NCBI RefSeq assembly: GCF_003202235.1
Contig: NZ_MASU01000005.1
Span: 1,612,001-1,676,000 of the forward strand
DNA: 64,000 nucleotides
Origin: Prauserella flavalba
GTDB lineage: Bacteria > Actinomycetota > Actinomycetes > Mycobacteriales > Pseudonocardiaceae
Direction: 5' to 3'
The notes beneath the pieces are model-generated. The model saw nothing but the letters and a program-made list of their open reading frames with translations, searched no databases and had not been told where the DNA came from. How positions within the stretch are numbered: the stretch's first letter is position 1; each line of letters opens with the position of its first letter. Positions 8,995-18,883 of the stretch are shown one piece after another. Made by a program: the position numbers and the translations under genes.

Positions 8995-9546
8995 TCAGCC
9001 GCGCGGCGTGAGCACCTCCTGCAGCAGCGCGCCGTAGCGGGCGACCAGCTCGCTACGGCCGGCCCCGAGGCCGGGATCCTCGACGACCCACAGCGCGTAG
9101 AGCAGCCCGCCGACCACCGCCGCCGCGAGCCGGGCCCTGAGGTCGGCGTCCGGGCCGGACAGCCGGGCCCGCACCGGCGCGACGAACGCGGTCTCGTGCA
9201 CCTCCCGCAGCCTGGCCGCGATGTTCGGCTCGTTGCTGCCGCGCACGAGCGCGAGGTACACGCCGCGGATGTCGTCCTCCGTGGACAGCAGCACCTCGAT
9301 GAACCGCTCGCCGAACGACTCCAGCGGCACGTCCAGCAGCGGTTCGTCGTCCAGGTTCAGGTGCATCGTGTCCAGGAAGAGCAGTTCCTTGGTGCCGAAG
9401 TGGCGGATGACCAGTGCGGGGTTGATCTCCGCCCGCGCGGCGATGTCGCGCACCGAGGTCCGGGCGAACCCGCGCTCGCGGAACAGCCGCGCCGCGGCCA
9501 GGCGGATCTCCTCCCGCGTCGTTCTCCCGGACTCCCGCCTGACCAT
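8995..9546 (-). CDS. TetR-family transcriptional regulator
   Basis: A 183-residue regulator. The N-terminal HTH is clear: 'TREEIRLAAARLFRERGF' followed by 'TSVRDIAARAEINPALVIRHFGTKELLF'. The C-terminal ligand domain is short and typical. The ATG at 9546 is embedded in a perfect 10-bp palindrome ATGACGTCAT (9545-9554), a possible autoregulatory site. Starts further upstream lead into low-complexity Arg-rich sequence and were rejected. Its 3' end lies 6 bp from the end of the SDR gene, so the two converge. It likely controls that gene through the site at 7925-7939. Confidence 0.9.
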   Translation of the reverse strand: MVRRESGRTTREEIRLAAARLFRERGFARTSVRDIAARAEINPALVIRHFGTKELLFLDTMHLNLDDEPLLDVPLESFGERFIEVLLSTEDDIRGVYLALVRGSNEPNIAARLREVHETAFVAPVRARLSGPDADLRARLAAAVVGGLLYALWVVEDPGLGAGRSELVARYGALLQEVLTPRG

Positions 9547-9679
9547 GACGTCATCGTAAGGCGCGGTGATCACGCCGCGGACCGGGACCGGCGCGTGGCA
9601 CGCTCCCCTCACCAGCGAGGTTCCGCGGCGGGCCGGCCGGTCCACAACGGACACTCCAGCGGCCTGGGCACCCTCCTGC

Positions 9680-9847
9680 TCACCGGCGGGTGAACAACCT
9701 GCGGACGAGCCCGCCCGCGCCCGCCGTCTCCGGCGGGCAGTCGCACCGCGCGGACCTCGGCACTCCGGCCAGCACCTGCTCGACGTGCCTGCCACAGCCG
9801 GCGTAGGTCGGTTTGCCACACTCACGGCAGTCGACGCGACGACACAT
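9680..9847 (-). CDS. 55-residue Cys-rich protein of the persulfide regulon
   Basis: A short gene with ATG at 9847 behind a good RBS (GGAAGG, spacing 8-10). The protein reads MCRRVDCRECGKPTYAGCG at its start and ends in a basic tail. It contains six cysteines, arranged as C2, C7-x2-C10, C18 and C35-x-C37, with H21. It resembles the small 'CxxCGKPTxxGCGxH' proteins frequently annotated as hypothetical in actinobacteria. It begins 26 bp after the TauE/SafE gene on the same strand, so it closes the CstR-controlled operon. A zinc- or persulfide-binding role is an inference from the Cys pattern and location. Confidence 0.8.
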   Translation of the reverse strand: MCRRVDCRECGKPTYAGCGRHVEQVLAGVPRSARCDCPPETAGAGGLVRRLFTRR

Positions 9848-9873
9848 GATTCTCGTTTCCTTCCGGTTCCGGC

Positions 9874-10665
9874 TCAGCCCAGGGCGGCCGGGTCGACGAT
9901 GGCGGCCACGGCGACGAAGGCCGCGACGACGAGGACGACGGAGGCGAACCAGCGGCGCACCGTCGCCGGTTCCAGCCGGGTCGAGACCCGGGCGGCGACG
10001 ATGGAGACGGCCAGGGACGCGCCCGCGAACACCAGCAGCACCCGGTAGTCGATGCCGCCCGCCGAGCCGGCATGGGCGACGAGCCCCGCCACCGAGTTGA
10101 TCAGCACCACCACCAGCGAGGTGGCCACCGCCTCCTGCGCGCCCAGCCCCAGCAGCAGGGTGAGGGCGGGAACGATCACGAAGCCGCCACCGACCCCGAA
10201 CAAGCCGGTGAGCACGCCGACCAGCGCGCCGGCGAGCAGTGACCGGGGCAGGCAGCTACGCCAGTCGACACCGCCCTCGCGGGTGCGGCAGGCGCCCGCC
10301 CGTTCCTCCCCGCCGCGCAACATGCGCAGCCCGACGACGACCATGAGCGCGGCGAAGGCCAGCAGCAGCCACCGCTGCGGCAGCAGCCGGCCCAGTGCGG
10401 CTCCGCCGAACGCGGCTGCGGTTCCGGCGGCGCCGAAGACCAGCGCGACCGGCCACCACACCGCGCGCCGCCGGGCCCGGGGAAGCACACCCCCCAGCGA
10501 CGACAGCGCGACCACCGCCAGCGATGTCGGAATGGCCGTCCGCAGGTCCTCCCCTGCGCCGAAGACCAGTGCGGGAACGGCGAGGATCGAGCCACCCGCG
10601 CCGAGCAGGCCCACAGCGAGACCGGTCATGGCGCCGAACACGGCCGTCACGAACACCCGGGCCAC
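9874..10665 (-). CDS. TauE/SafE-family sulfite/anion exporter (TSUP)
   Basis: About 263 residues, hydrophobic throughout, with two internally related halves typical of the TSUP family: 'GLAVGLLGAGGSILAVPALVF' near the start and 'GLFGVGGGFVIVPAL' in the second half. I place the start at GTG 10665. The frame stays open to 10923, but that part overlaps the MBL-rhodanese gene and is Arg/Pro-rich shadow sequence. In sulfide-oxidation operons, such carriers export sulfite or thiosulfate. Position directly after the persulfide dioxygenase gene supports this. Confidence 0.88.
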   Translation of the reverse strand: MARVFVTAVFGAMTGLAVGLLGAGGSILAVPALVFGAGEDLRTAIPTSLAVVALSSLGGVLPRARRRAVWWPVALVFGAAGTAAAFGGAALGRLLPQRWLLLAFAALMVVVGLRMLRGGEERAGACRTREGGVDWRSCLPRSLLAGALVGVLTGLFGVGGGFVIVPALTLLLGLGAQEAVATSLVVVLINSVAGLVAHAGSAGGIDYRVLLVFAGASLAVSIVAARVSTRLEPATVRRWFASVVLVVAAFVAVAAIVDPAALG

Positions 10666-10711
10666 CCACCCGCGAGCGCGGCCGGGGTCCCCGATCGCAT
10701 CGCGACTCCCG

Positions 10712-12124
10712 TCAGGCTCCCTCGACGAGGGGCACGCCGGCCTCGCGCGCGGCGGCGAACTCGTCGTCGATGAGCACCACGGTGCGGCCCGCGGCCTCCA
10801 GCAGCGACGCCGCCGCGGTGGCACGGTAGCCGCTGCCGCAGTGCACCCACACCGCGCCGGATGGAATCTCGGCGGCCCGGTCCCTGACCTCGTAAAGCGG
10901 CACGTGCACCGCGCCCTTGACATGCGAGCCGGCGAACTCGTTGCGCGCGCGCACGTCGAGCACCACCTCCGGCTCCGGCAGCCCGCCGGGGTTGCCGCCG
11001 AGCGCCGCGGCCAGGCCGGCGAACGTGGCCACGGGGATGCCGCGCAGCTGGCCCGGATCGGCGGCCAGTTCCTCCGGACCGCCCACGGCCGCCGCGGCGA
11101 ACTCGTCGATACCGATCCGCGCGAGCTCGCGCTGTGCCTCGGCGACCTGCTCGCGGGACTCGCCCAGCAGCGTGATCGGCGCGCCCCAGTCGACCAGCCA
11201 GCCGAGCCAGGTGGCCATCGGCCCGTCCAGCCCCAGGCTCACCGTGCCTGCCAGGTGGGAGACCACGTACGCCTTGCGGGAGCGCAGGTCGACGACCCAC
11301 TCCCCGCGCTCCAGGCGGCCCCGGAGTTCCTGCGGCTCGGCCCGTGCGGGCACGCGCAGGTCGAGCGGCCGAGGCCCCGCGGTGTTCCGGACACCCATGT
11401 GCGCGTAGTAGGCGGGGTAGGCGTCGAGCCCGGCCAGCGTCCGCTCGACGAAGTCGCGCTCGGCCAACGTCAGCGCGGGGTTGGTCCGCTTCTGGTCGCC
11501 CACCGTGGCCGCGTCGCCCGACGGCGGTGTCGCGGAGCAGAAGCTGCCGAAGCCGTGGGTCGGCCAGATCCGCGCACCGTCGGGCAGGATGTCCGCGAGC
11601 TTCCGCACGGAGGCGTGCTGGTGCCGGGCGAGTTCCTCACTGTGCTGCTCGCCGAGCAGGTCGGTGCGCCCGGTCGTGCCGAACAGCAGCGACCCGCCGG
11701 TGAACACGCCCACCGGCTCCCGGCCGGCCTCCAGCACATAGGAGAGGTGGTGAAAGGTGTGCCCGGGGGTGGCCACGGCCCGCACCCGCAGGCGTGGCGA
11801 CACCTCCACCACGTCGCCGTCGGACAACGGGCGCCGGTCGAACGCCACCTCGTCCGCGGCGGCCAGCGCGTACTCGGCTCCGGTCAGCCTGGCCAGCTCG
11901 AGGCCACCGGAGACGTAGTCGTTGTGCACGTGCGTCTCCAGCACCAGCACGATGCGAACGCCGAGCCGCCCCGCGGCCGCGATCACCCGGTCCACGTCCC
12001 GCTGCGGGTCCACGACCACGGCCACCTCACCGTCGGTGGCCAGATAGCTGCGGTCGCCCAGCGAGGACGTCTCGATGACCTCGACCGTGACGTCGCCCGC
12101 CTGCCCGTTCACCTCGGTCTTCAC
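10712..12124 (-). CDS. MBL-fold persulfide dioxygenase fused to rhodanese domains
   Basis: A 470-residue fusion. Residues 1-~250 form an ETHE1-like metallo-beta-lactamase domain with THVHND (H65, H67, D69) and 'GHTFHHLSY'. Two rhodanese-like modules follow. The first (~270-350) lacks the active cysteine. The second has the loop HCGSGYRA with C429. Known enzymes of this type oxidise glutathione or low-molecular-weight persulfide to sulfite and transfer sulfane sulfur. In actinomycetes the thiol would be mycothiol or a small persulfide (inference). A CstR-type operator lies 15 bp upstream of the ATG at 12124. Confidence 0.92.
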   Translation of the reverse strand: MKTEVNGQAGDVTVEVIETSSLGDRSYLATDGEVAVVVDPQRDVDRVIAAAGRLGVRIVLVLETHVHNDYVSGGLELARLTGAEYALAAADEVAFDRRPLSDGDVVEVSPRLRVRAVATPGHTFHHLSYVLEAGREPVGVFTGGSLLFGTTGRTDLLGEQHSEELARHQHASVRKLADILPDGARIWPTHGFGSFCSATPPSGDAATVGDQKRTNPALTLAERDFVERTLAGLDAYPAYYAHMGVRNTAGPRPLDLRVPARAEPQELRGRLERGEWVVDLRSRKAYVVSHLAGTVSLGLDGPMATWLGWLVDWGAPITLLGESREQVAEAQRELARIGIDEFAAAAVGGPEELAADPGQLRGIPVATFAGLAAALGGNPGGLPEPEVVLDVRARNEFAGSHVKGAVHVPLYEVRDRAAEIPSGAVWVHCGSGYRATAAASLLEAAGRTVVLIDDEFAAAREAGVPLVEGA

Positions 12125-12138
12125 TGCTCTTCCTCCAT

Positions 12139-12152
12139 TACCCCCAGGGGTA
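12139..12152. promoter_or_regulatory. CstR-type operator before the MBL-rhodanese gene
   Basis: TACCCC-CA-GGGGTA is an interrupted dyad with 6-bp arms. It matches the general form of CsoR/CstR operators, which are G/C-tract dyads with flanking TA. It lies between the repressor gene and the MBL-rhodanese start. A near-identical site precedes the repressor gene itself. Confidence 0.8.
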
Positions 12153-12161
12153 TGATCACCG

Positions 12162-12482
<321 letters not shown>

Positions 12483-12596
12483 CTAGCGCGAGAGCGGGAT
12501 GGACGCGCCGACGTCAGGTGCCGAGGACGCCCTGATCACGGGTACAGGCGGAGAACAGGCAGCCGCCGTTGCGGACGCCGGGCAACTCCGCGTATC

Positions 12597-12651
12597 GGCC
12601 CCCAAGGCCACCTTTGTTGCGTTGAACGCAACAAAGGTGGCCTTGGGGGCC
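12597..12651. repeat. Perfect extragenic palindrome, copy 1 (27-bp arms)
   Basis: Two perfectly complementary 27-bp arms (12597-12623 and 12625-12651) flank a single G. The arm core is AAGGCCACCTT and the centre GCGTTGAACGC. It lies about 105 bp after the stop of the minus-strand ABC operon and before the cstR promoter, in a 325-bp interval (12432-12756) with no other gene. It may terminate the ABC operon, although no U-rich tail is seen. It belongs to the same family as 24143-24199. Confidence 0.85.
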
Positions 12652-12756
12652 ACGATGGCCTGAAGGGCGACGCGGGACGCACCTGGAAGACCCCGCGGAC
12701 ACAGCCCGGTGGCCGCCACGGTCAGGCCGATGCCCGCCTCGGGGCGGCCTGACCGC

Positions 12757-13659
12757 TCAGCGCAGCCCGGAGCGCACGAAGGCGTCCATCACCTGCCGCT
12801 GCAACACCAGGTACAGCACGAAGATCGGCAGGCACGCGATACCGGAAGCGGCCATCACCGCGCCCCAGTTGTCACCCTCCGCGGAGAGGAAGCCGCGAAT
12901 GCCGATCTGCAGGACCGAGTCGGTGCGCTGCAACACCAGCGCGGGCCAGAAGTAGTCGTTCCACGCGGAGATGAACAACAGGATCGACAGGGACGCCAGC
13001 GCGGGCCGCAGGTTCGGCACCAACACCGTCCACAGTGTCCCCCACGACGTTCGCCCGTCCATGCGCGCGGCGTCGAGCAGCTCACGCGGGAACGCCTGGA
13101 TGTGCTGGCGCAGCAGCATCACCGCCATCGTGGAACACACCGTCGGCACCACGACCCCGGCGAGCGCGTTGAGCAGTCCGAGCTCGTTGAGGAACGCGTA
13201 GTTGGGGATCATGGTGACCTGGAACGGAACCAGCCAGGCTCCGACCACCGCCAGGTACAGCAGGCCGCGGCCACGGAACTGCCACGCCGCGAACGCGTAC
13301 GCCGCCAGCAACGCCACCAGCAGCTGCGCGATGCTCGTGCACACCGCCACCACGAAGGTGTTCACCAGCAGTTTCCCGATCGGGAGTACCTGCCAGACGT
13401 ACTCGTAGCTGGCGAAGGACAGCGGCCACGGCAGCGGGGAGGTGTCGAGGACGTCCTCGGGTGCGCGCACGGACGTCGCGTACATCCAGTAGATCGGGAA
13501 GATCGCGAACAGGGCCAGCACGGCCAGCACGACATGGCCGGCCACGGACCGTCGGCGAGTGTTCTCCCCGACGGGCTTCTGTCCCGGCTCGGCCGGTGGT
13601 GGCCCCTGCGTGGGTTCGTCGGCCACGGGCTCGGGCGCGGCCAGTACGGCGAGTGGCAT
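12757..13659 (-). CDS. Carbohydrate-type ABC permease (MalG/UgpE family)
   Basis: A 300-residue permease with six membrane segments. It carries the conserved EAA loop 'ELLDAARMDGRTSWGTLWTVLVPNLRP' in short form and the family segment 'WNDYFWPALVL'. The ATG at 13659 has a GAGGAA RBS and lies 8 bp after the stop of the other permease gene. The N-terminal ~40 residues are Pro/Glu-rich and cytosolic. It is the last gene of a minus-strand operon of an importer of the MalFGK/UgpABCE class; a phosphorylated or polyol-type substrate is suggested by the phosphatases in the same operon. Confidence 0.9.
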   Translation of the reverse strand: MPLAVLAAPEPVADEPTQGPPPAEPGQKPVGENTRRRSVAGHVVLAVLALFAIFPIYWMYATSVRAPEDVLDTSPLPWPLSFASYEYVWQVLPIGKLLVNTFVVAVCTSIAQLLVALLAAYAFAAWQFRGRGLLYLAVVGAWLVPFQVTMIPNYAFLNELGLLNALAGVVVPTVCSTMAVMLLRQHIQAFPRELLDAARMDGRTSWGTLWTVLVPNLRPALASLSILLFISAWNDYFWPALVLQRTDSVLQIGIRGFLSAEGDNWGAVMAASGIACLPIFVLYLVLQRQVMDAFVRSGLR

Positions 13660-13667
13660 GGGGTTCC

Positions 13668-14618
13668 TCAGTTGTCGTAGAAGCTCAGCTTGTTGGACAG
13701 CCAGACGAACAGCGCCGCGACGAGGCCGAAGCCGACGAAGAACACGGTGCCCGCGGCACCGGCGAACCCGGCGTCGAAGTTGCGGAAACCGTACTGCCAC
13801 AACAGGTAGTAGACGTTCGTCGTGGCACCGTCCGGACCGCCCTGGGTGAGGATGTCGATCAGCGGGAAGGTGATCTGCACGGACAGCAAGGTCGTCGTGA
13901 GCACCAGGAACAGCACCGTCGGCGAGAGCAGCGGCAACGTGATCAGGCGCGTGATCTGCCACCGCGAGGCACCGTCGAGCGAGGCGGCGGCCGGATAGTC
14001 GTCGTTGATCCCGGCGAGTCCGGCGGAGATCACCAGCGTGGCGAAGCCGAGCAGGCTCCAGCCGGAGATCAGGATGATCGCCCCGATCGCCACGTCCGGG
14101 TCGCGCAGGAAGTTCAGCGGCTCGGCGCCCAGCGCCGTCAGTGCCTTGTTCACGGGGCCGCTCGACGGGTCGAGCAGCCACCGCCACACCGCCGCGGCCG
14201 CCACCGGGGTCACCAGCGTCGGCGCGAAGATCAGCGCCTGGTACAGCGTGCGGGAGCGGCCGGGCAGCCGCCGGGCCAGGAGCGCCACGGCGGCCGGGAT
14301 GAGCACCGTGAACGGCAGCAGCGCGAGGATGTAGACCACCGTGTTCCACACGGCCTGGCCGAGTTCGGGCAGGCCGAGCACGCGGGTGTAGTTGTCCGTT
14401 CCCGCCGGGGTCATCGGCGAGGTGGGCAGCAGGTTCCAGTTGAAGAACGACAGCTGGAACGTCTGCCCCAGCGGACGGTAGGTCCACAGGTAGAGGAACA
14501 GCAGAGCGGGCGCCAGGTACGCGAGCGGGGGCAGCCAGCCGCGCAGGCGGGCCGTGACCGAGGGCCGGGCGGGCCTGCCCTCGGTCACGGCCTGGGCCTC
14601 GGGGATCTCGACCAGCAC
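13668..14618 (-). CDS. Carbohydrate-type ABC permease (MalF/UgpA family)
   Basis: A 316-residue partner permease. Family signatures include 'AYLAPALLFLYLWTYRPL', 'SFFNWNLL', the EAA loop 'AASLDGASRWQITRLITLPLL', and the 'LTQGGPDGATT' segment typical of MalF/UgpA-type proteins. ATG at 14618 lies 6 bp after the metallophosphoesterase gene stop. Together with the next gene it forms the transmembrane pair energised by the MalK-like ATPase encoded at 17620-18732. Confidence 0.9.
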   Translation of the reverse strand: MLVEIPEAQAVTEGRPARPSVTARLRGWLPPLAYLAPALLFLYLWTYRPLGQTFQLSFFNWNLLPTSPMTPAGTDNYTRVLGLPELGQAVWNTVVYILALLPFTVLIPAAVALLARRLPGRSRTLYQALIFAPTLVTPVAAAAVWRWLLDPSSGPVNKALTALGAEPLNFLRDPDVAIGAIILISGWSLLGFATLVISAGLAGINDDYPAAASLDGASRWQITRLITLPLLSPTVLFLVLTTTLLSVQITFPLIDILTQGGPDGATTNVYYLLWQYGFRNFDAGFAGAAGTVFFVGFGLVAALFVWLSNKLSFYDN

Positions 14619-14624
14619 GGGTGG

Positions 14625-15476
14625 TCAGCCCTCGTGCGCGTAGGCCTCGGCCATCGCGCGCATCTGCTCGGCGTCCATCTCGTACACCACGTCGTCGGCG
14701 CCGATCGGCACGGAGGTCGCGATCGCGCTGCCGGCGAACACGTCGATGCGGGTGCAGTGGGCGCCGACCACGCCGCGGATCGACGTCGAGGGGATCAGCA
14801 CGTCCTGGCTGTAGGCGTTGGCTCCGCTGATCCACACCGGGATGCCCGCGAGCACCCCGGCCGCCGGGTGGTGGGCGTGCCCGCTCACGACGAGCTTGAC
14901 ATCGGTGCCGCCGATGACCTCGCCGAGTGCGTCGGCGTTGCGCAGGCCGAGATCGGTCATGATGGTCAGCGCGGAGGGCAGCGGCGGGTGGTGCAGCGCG
15001 AGCACGGTGCCCGCCGGGGCCGGGGTGGCGAGCTCGTCCGCCAGCCACGCGAGCTGCTCCTCGGTCAGCTCGCCGTGGTGGTGTCCGGGCACGGTGCTGT
15101 CGAGCACGATGATCCGCAGGTCGCCGACCATACGGCTGTAGTCGTACGGCTCGACGCTCGGTTCCTCACCGAGCAGGCCCACGCGGAACGTGGCTCGCTC
15201 GTCGTGGTTGCCCATCATGTACAGCACGGGGATCCCGGCGCGCTCGGTGAACTCGTCCACCTGCGAGCGCAGGCGCCGGTAGGACGGGGCGTCGGCCTTG
15301 TCGGCGAGGTCTCCGGTGAGCACGACGGCCTGCACGTCGTCGCCGATCCGCTCGACGGCGGCGAACGCGGCGGCGAGGTTGGCCGTGGTGTCGACCTTGT
15401 CGTGCAGCAGCGTGCCTTCGGGGACGATGTGGGTGTCGCTGATCTGGACGACGGTGTGGGTGGGACGGGACATCAT
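14625..15476 (-). CDS. Metallophosphoesterase (CpdA/phosphodiesterase-like)
   Basis: A 283-residue calcineurin-like phosphoesterase. All metal-binding blocks are present in order: 'QISDTH', 'TGDLAD', 'MGNHDE', 'HHPP' and 'SGHAHH'. It resembles class III cyclic-nucleotide/glycerophosphodiester phosphodiesterases. Start ATG 15476 overlaps the previous stop (ATGA); a second ATG follows immediately at 15473. It has no signal peptide, so it acts in the cytosol. Location inside a sugar/glycerophosphoryl-type ABC operon suggests that it hydrolyses an imported phosphodiester, which is an inference. Confidence 0.88.
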   Translation of the reverse strand: MMSRPTHTVVQISDTHIVPEGTLLHDKVDTTANLAAAFAAVERIGDDVQAVVLTGDLADKADAPSYRRLRSQVDEFTERAGIPVLYMMGNHDERATFRVGLLGEEPSVEPYDYSRMVGDLRIIVLDSTVPGHHHGELTEEQLAWLADELATPAPAGTVLALHHPPLPSALTIMTDLGLRNADALGEVIGGTDVKLVVSGHAHHPAAGVLAGIPVWISGANAYSQDVLIPSTSIRGVVGAHCTRIDVFAGSAIATSVPIGADDVVYEMDAEQMRAMAEAYAHEG

Positions 15477-16228
15477 TCCTCCGGGTTCTCGACGAGGGCG
15501 GTGCGCAGCGCGGCGAGCTCGTCGCTCGTCGCGCCGTGGGCGAGCAGGAATTCGGCCACGCTGCCGTGTCGCTCGTTGACGCGCTCGAGCGTGCTCAGGA
15601 TCAGCTCGGGCGGGCAGGCGATCGCGTGGTCGCGGACATGCTGTTGGGACAGGCCGAGCGCGGCGATCCGGCGCTCGATGTCGGCGAGGAACTCCGCGCC
15701 CAGGTACCGGGACGTGAGCGCGTAGTCCTCGGCGATCACCTCGGGTGCGACCCCGGCGACCGACAGCGCGAGCGCCACCACCACGCCCGTGCGGTCCTTT
15801 CCCGCGCTGCAGTGCACGATCGCGGGCAGGGCGCCGGGGCGCGCGAGCGCGCGCACCGCGGCGGTGAGCGCGTCGCCGAAGTCCTCGACCATGTGCTGGT
15901 AGATCCGCTCCAGCGGGACGTCGGCCGCGACGGCGAGCCGGTCGGCGAAGATCGGCAGCGAGCGCAGCTCGAGCGTCGCGCCGTCGAACGCGTCAGGCGC
16001 GGCCGCGCGTTCGCCGTCCTCGCGCAGATCGAGCACCGTGCGCACGCCCAGTTCGGCGACGGCGGCCAGCGCTGCCTGGTCGAGCCGGTGCAGCGCGTCG
16101 GCCCGGATGAGCGTGCCCCACCGGATCGTGCCGCCCGACGCCGTCGGGTAGCCGCCGACGTCGCGCACGTTGTACGTGCCGGCGAAGGAGAGGTGCCGTT
16201 GCGGGGTCAGGTTTCCCAGAGTGCTCAT
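15473..16228 (-). CDS. Tyrosine-phosphatase-like enzyme (PtpB/DSP type)
   Basis: A 251-residue protein with the cysteine-phosphatase P-loop HCSAGKDRTG (C140, R146) and an upstream 'NVRDVGGY' motif typical of the MPtpB/atypical dual-specificity group, which also acts on phosphoinositides. K144 in the P-loop is a feature of enzymes with lipid or inositol phosphate activity. The gene overlaps both neighbours by 4 bp. Being co-encoded with a phosphodiesterase and an importer, it more likely dephosphorylates a small imported molecule than proteins. That is inference. Confidence 0.88.
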   Translation of the reverse strand: MSTLGNLTPQRHLSFAGTYNVRDVGGYPTASGGTIRWGTLIRADALHRLDQAALAAVAELGVRTVLDLREDGERAAAPDAFDGATLELRSLPIFADRLAVAADVPLERIYQHMVEDFGDALTAAVRALARPGALPAIVHCSAGKDRTGVVVALALSVAGVAPEVIAEDYALTSRYLGAEFLADIERRIAALGLSQQHVRDHAIACPPELILSTLERVNERHGSVAEFLLAHGATSDELAALRTALVENPEE

Positions 16229-17592
16229 GAGGCCGGCATCAGCTCACTGGCGCGGTTGCGCGCCTCGGTGAGGGTGGACGTCGCGTCCTTGCCCTGGAAC
16301 ACCACGTTCTCGACGGCCTGCATCATCAGGTCCCGGATCTGTACGTAGTTGTCGCCGGGGAAGGACACCCACGGTTCGAGTCGCTCCAACTGCTCCAGGT
16401 TCGGCCGGATGAGCGGGTTCTGCTCGGCCCACGCCTTCAGCCCGTCCGGGTCGTCGACGAGTCCAGTGCGCAGTGGCAGGTAGCCGATCTCCGACGAGAT
16501 CGCGGTGTAGGCCTCGGAGCTGGTCATGAACTTGATCAGTTCCCACGCGGCGCGCTGCTTGGCCTTGTCCTCGGAGAAGATGAACAGCGCCGAGCCCGAG
16601 TTCGTGGGCACCGGCTCCCGTTCGCCGAAGGACGGCATCGGCGCGGCGCGCAGGTCCCAGTTGCCCTCGGCCTGGGCCTGCAGAGTGCCCTGCAGCGCGC
16701 TGGTTTCCAGGAACATACCGAGCTGTCCCCTGCCCATCGCGTCCATCGCCTGCGACTGCGCGAGGTCCGGCATCGCACCGGAGGAGACCATCCGCTGGAA
16801 CGTCGCGATGGCATCGACGGCGGGCGGCTCGGCGAAGGTCAGGGTCTTGCGGTCTCCGGAGATCACGGTGCCGCCGTTGGACCGCACGAGCGCCTGCATG
16901 CACCAGTCCACCGCGACCTTGGTGAGACAGTCGGCGTAGGCGCCGTCGGCTCCGGTGGCCTTCGTGATCGCGTGCGCGTACTCCTCGACCTGTGCCCACG
17001 TGGTCGGCGGCCGCTCCGGGTCGAGCCCCGCCTTGCGGAACAGGTCGGCGTTGTAGAACAGCACGGGCGTCGAGAAGACGTAGGGCATCCCGTAGACCTT
17101 GCCGTCCATCGCCGCCAGGTCGCGGGCGCGCTCGGCGATCGGGTGCTCGCCGCCGAAGGCCGCCTGCACCTCCTCCTTGCCCGCGACGTCCTCGACGGCC
17201 TTGGGCTTGAGCTTGTGCACGGCGTAGTCGAGCTCGCCGAAGGTCAGCTGAGCCACGTCGGGGGCCTTGCCGACCATCAGCTGACTCTGCACGCTCGCGG
17301 CGGTGTTGCTGCCCGCGGTGCCGCCGCCCTGGGGCGGTTGGCCGTGCACGGTGATGTTGGGGTGCAGCTCCTCGAACCGCTCCAGCAGACCGTTGATCGT
17401 CTTGGTCCAGGTGGCGTTGGCGAGGTTGTAGCTTTCGAAGGTGATCTCGACCTGCTGGCCGGGTTCGAGCTCGGGAACGGGACCGGACGAGGCCGACTCC
17501 GCGGTCGTGCTGCCAAGCCCACCGCAGGCGGTGGTCAGCAGCGTGGCGGCGGCGAGCAGTGCACCCGCGCCGTAGCGGCGTAGCGTTTTCAC
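16225..17592 (-). CDS. ABC transporter substrate-binding lipoprotein (UgpB/MalE class)
   Basis: A 455-residue family 1 extracellular binding protein. GTG 17592 follows an AAGGAG RBS. A signal peptide ends in the lipobox LTTAC, so the protein is lipid-anchored outside the membrane. The mature chain shows typical features: 'PDVAQLTFGELDYAV', 'GKVYGMPYVFSTPVLFYN' and 'PPTTWAQVEEYA'. The 'LFYNADLFRKAGL' segment is diagnostic of the family. It overlaps the phosphatase gene by 4 bp. Confidence 0.93.
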   Translation of the reverse strand: MKTLRRYGAGALLAAATLLTTACGGLGSTTAESASSGPVPELEPGQQVEITFESYNLANATWTKTINGLLERFEELHPNITVHGQPPQGGGTAGSNTAASVQSQLMVGKAPDVAQLTFGELDYAVHKLKPKAVEDVAGKEEVQAAFGGEHPIAERARDLAAMDGKVYGMPYVFSTPVLFYNADLFRKAGLDPERPPTTWAQVEEYAHAITKATGADGAYADCLTKVAVDWCMQALVRSNGGTVISGDRKTLTFAEPPAVDAIATFQRMVSSGAMPDLAQSQAMDAMGRGQLGMFLETSALQGTLQAQAEGNWDLRAAPMPSFGEREPVPTNSGSALFIFSEDKAKQRAAWELIKFMTSSEAYTAISSEIGYLPLRTGLVDDPDGLKAWAEQNPLIRPNLEQLERLEPWVSFPGDNYVQIRDLMMQAVENVVFQGKDATSTLTEARNRASELMPAS

Positions 17593-17619
17593 GGGTTCTC
17601 CTTGCGGAACTGGGGTTTC

Positions 17620-18732
<1,113 letters not shown>

Positions 18733-18755
18733 GACTCCTCCTGTGAATCCACGTT

Positions 18756-18777
18756 CCAGAGATTTCTTCGCCTCTGG
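18756..18777. promoter_or_regulatory. Inverted repeat upstream of the ABC operon
   Basis: CCAGAG-N10-CTCTGG lies 24 bp upstream of the ATPase gene start, with AT-rich centre. It sits in the 151-bp gap between the operon and the RpiR regulator gene and is a candidate operator for that regulator. Confidence 0.4.
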
Positions 18778-18883
18778 TACGCGCTTACACGAGGCAGTGT
18801 TGGCGAGGGACGTGAACGGAAGGTGGCCGGGGACCGAGCAACACCCGACGGTCCGGCCAGGACTCGATCAGCGCGGGTGAACC

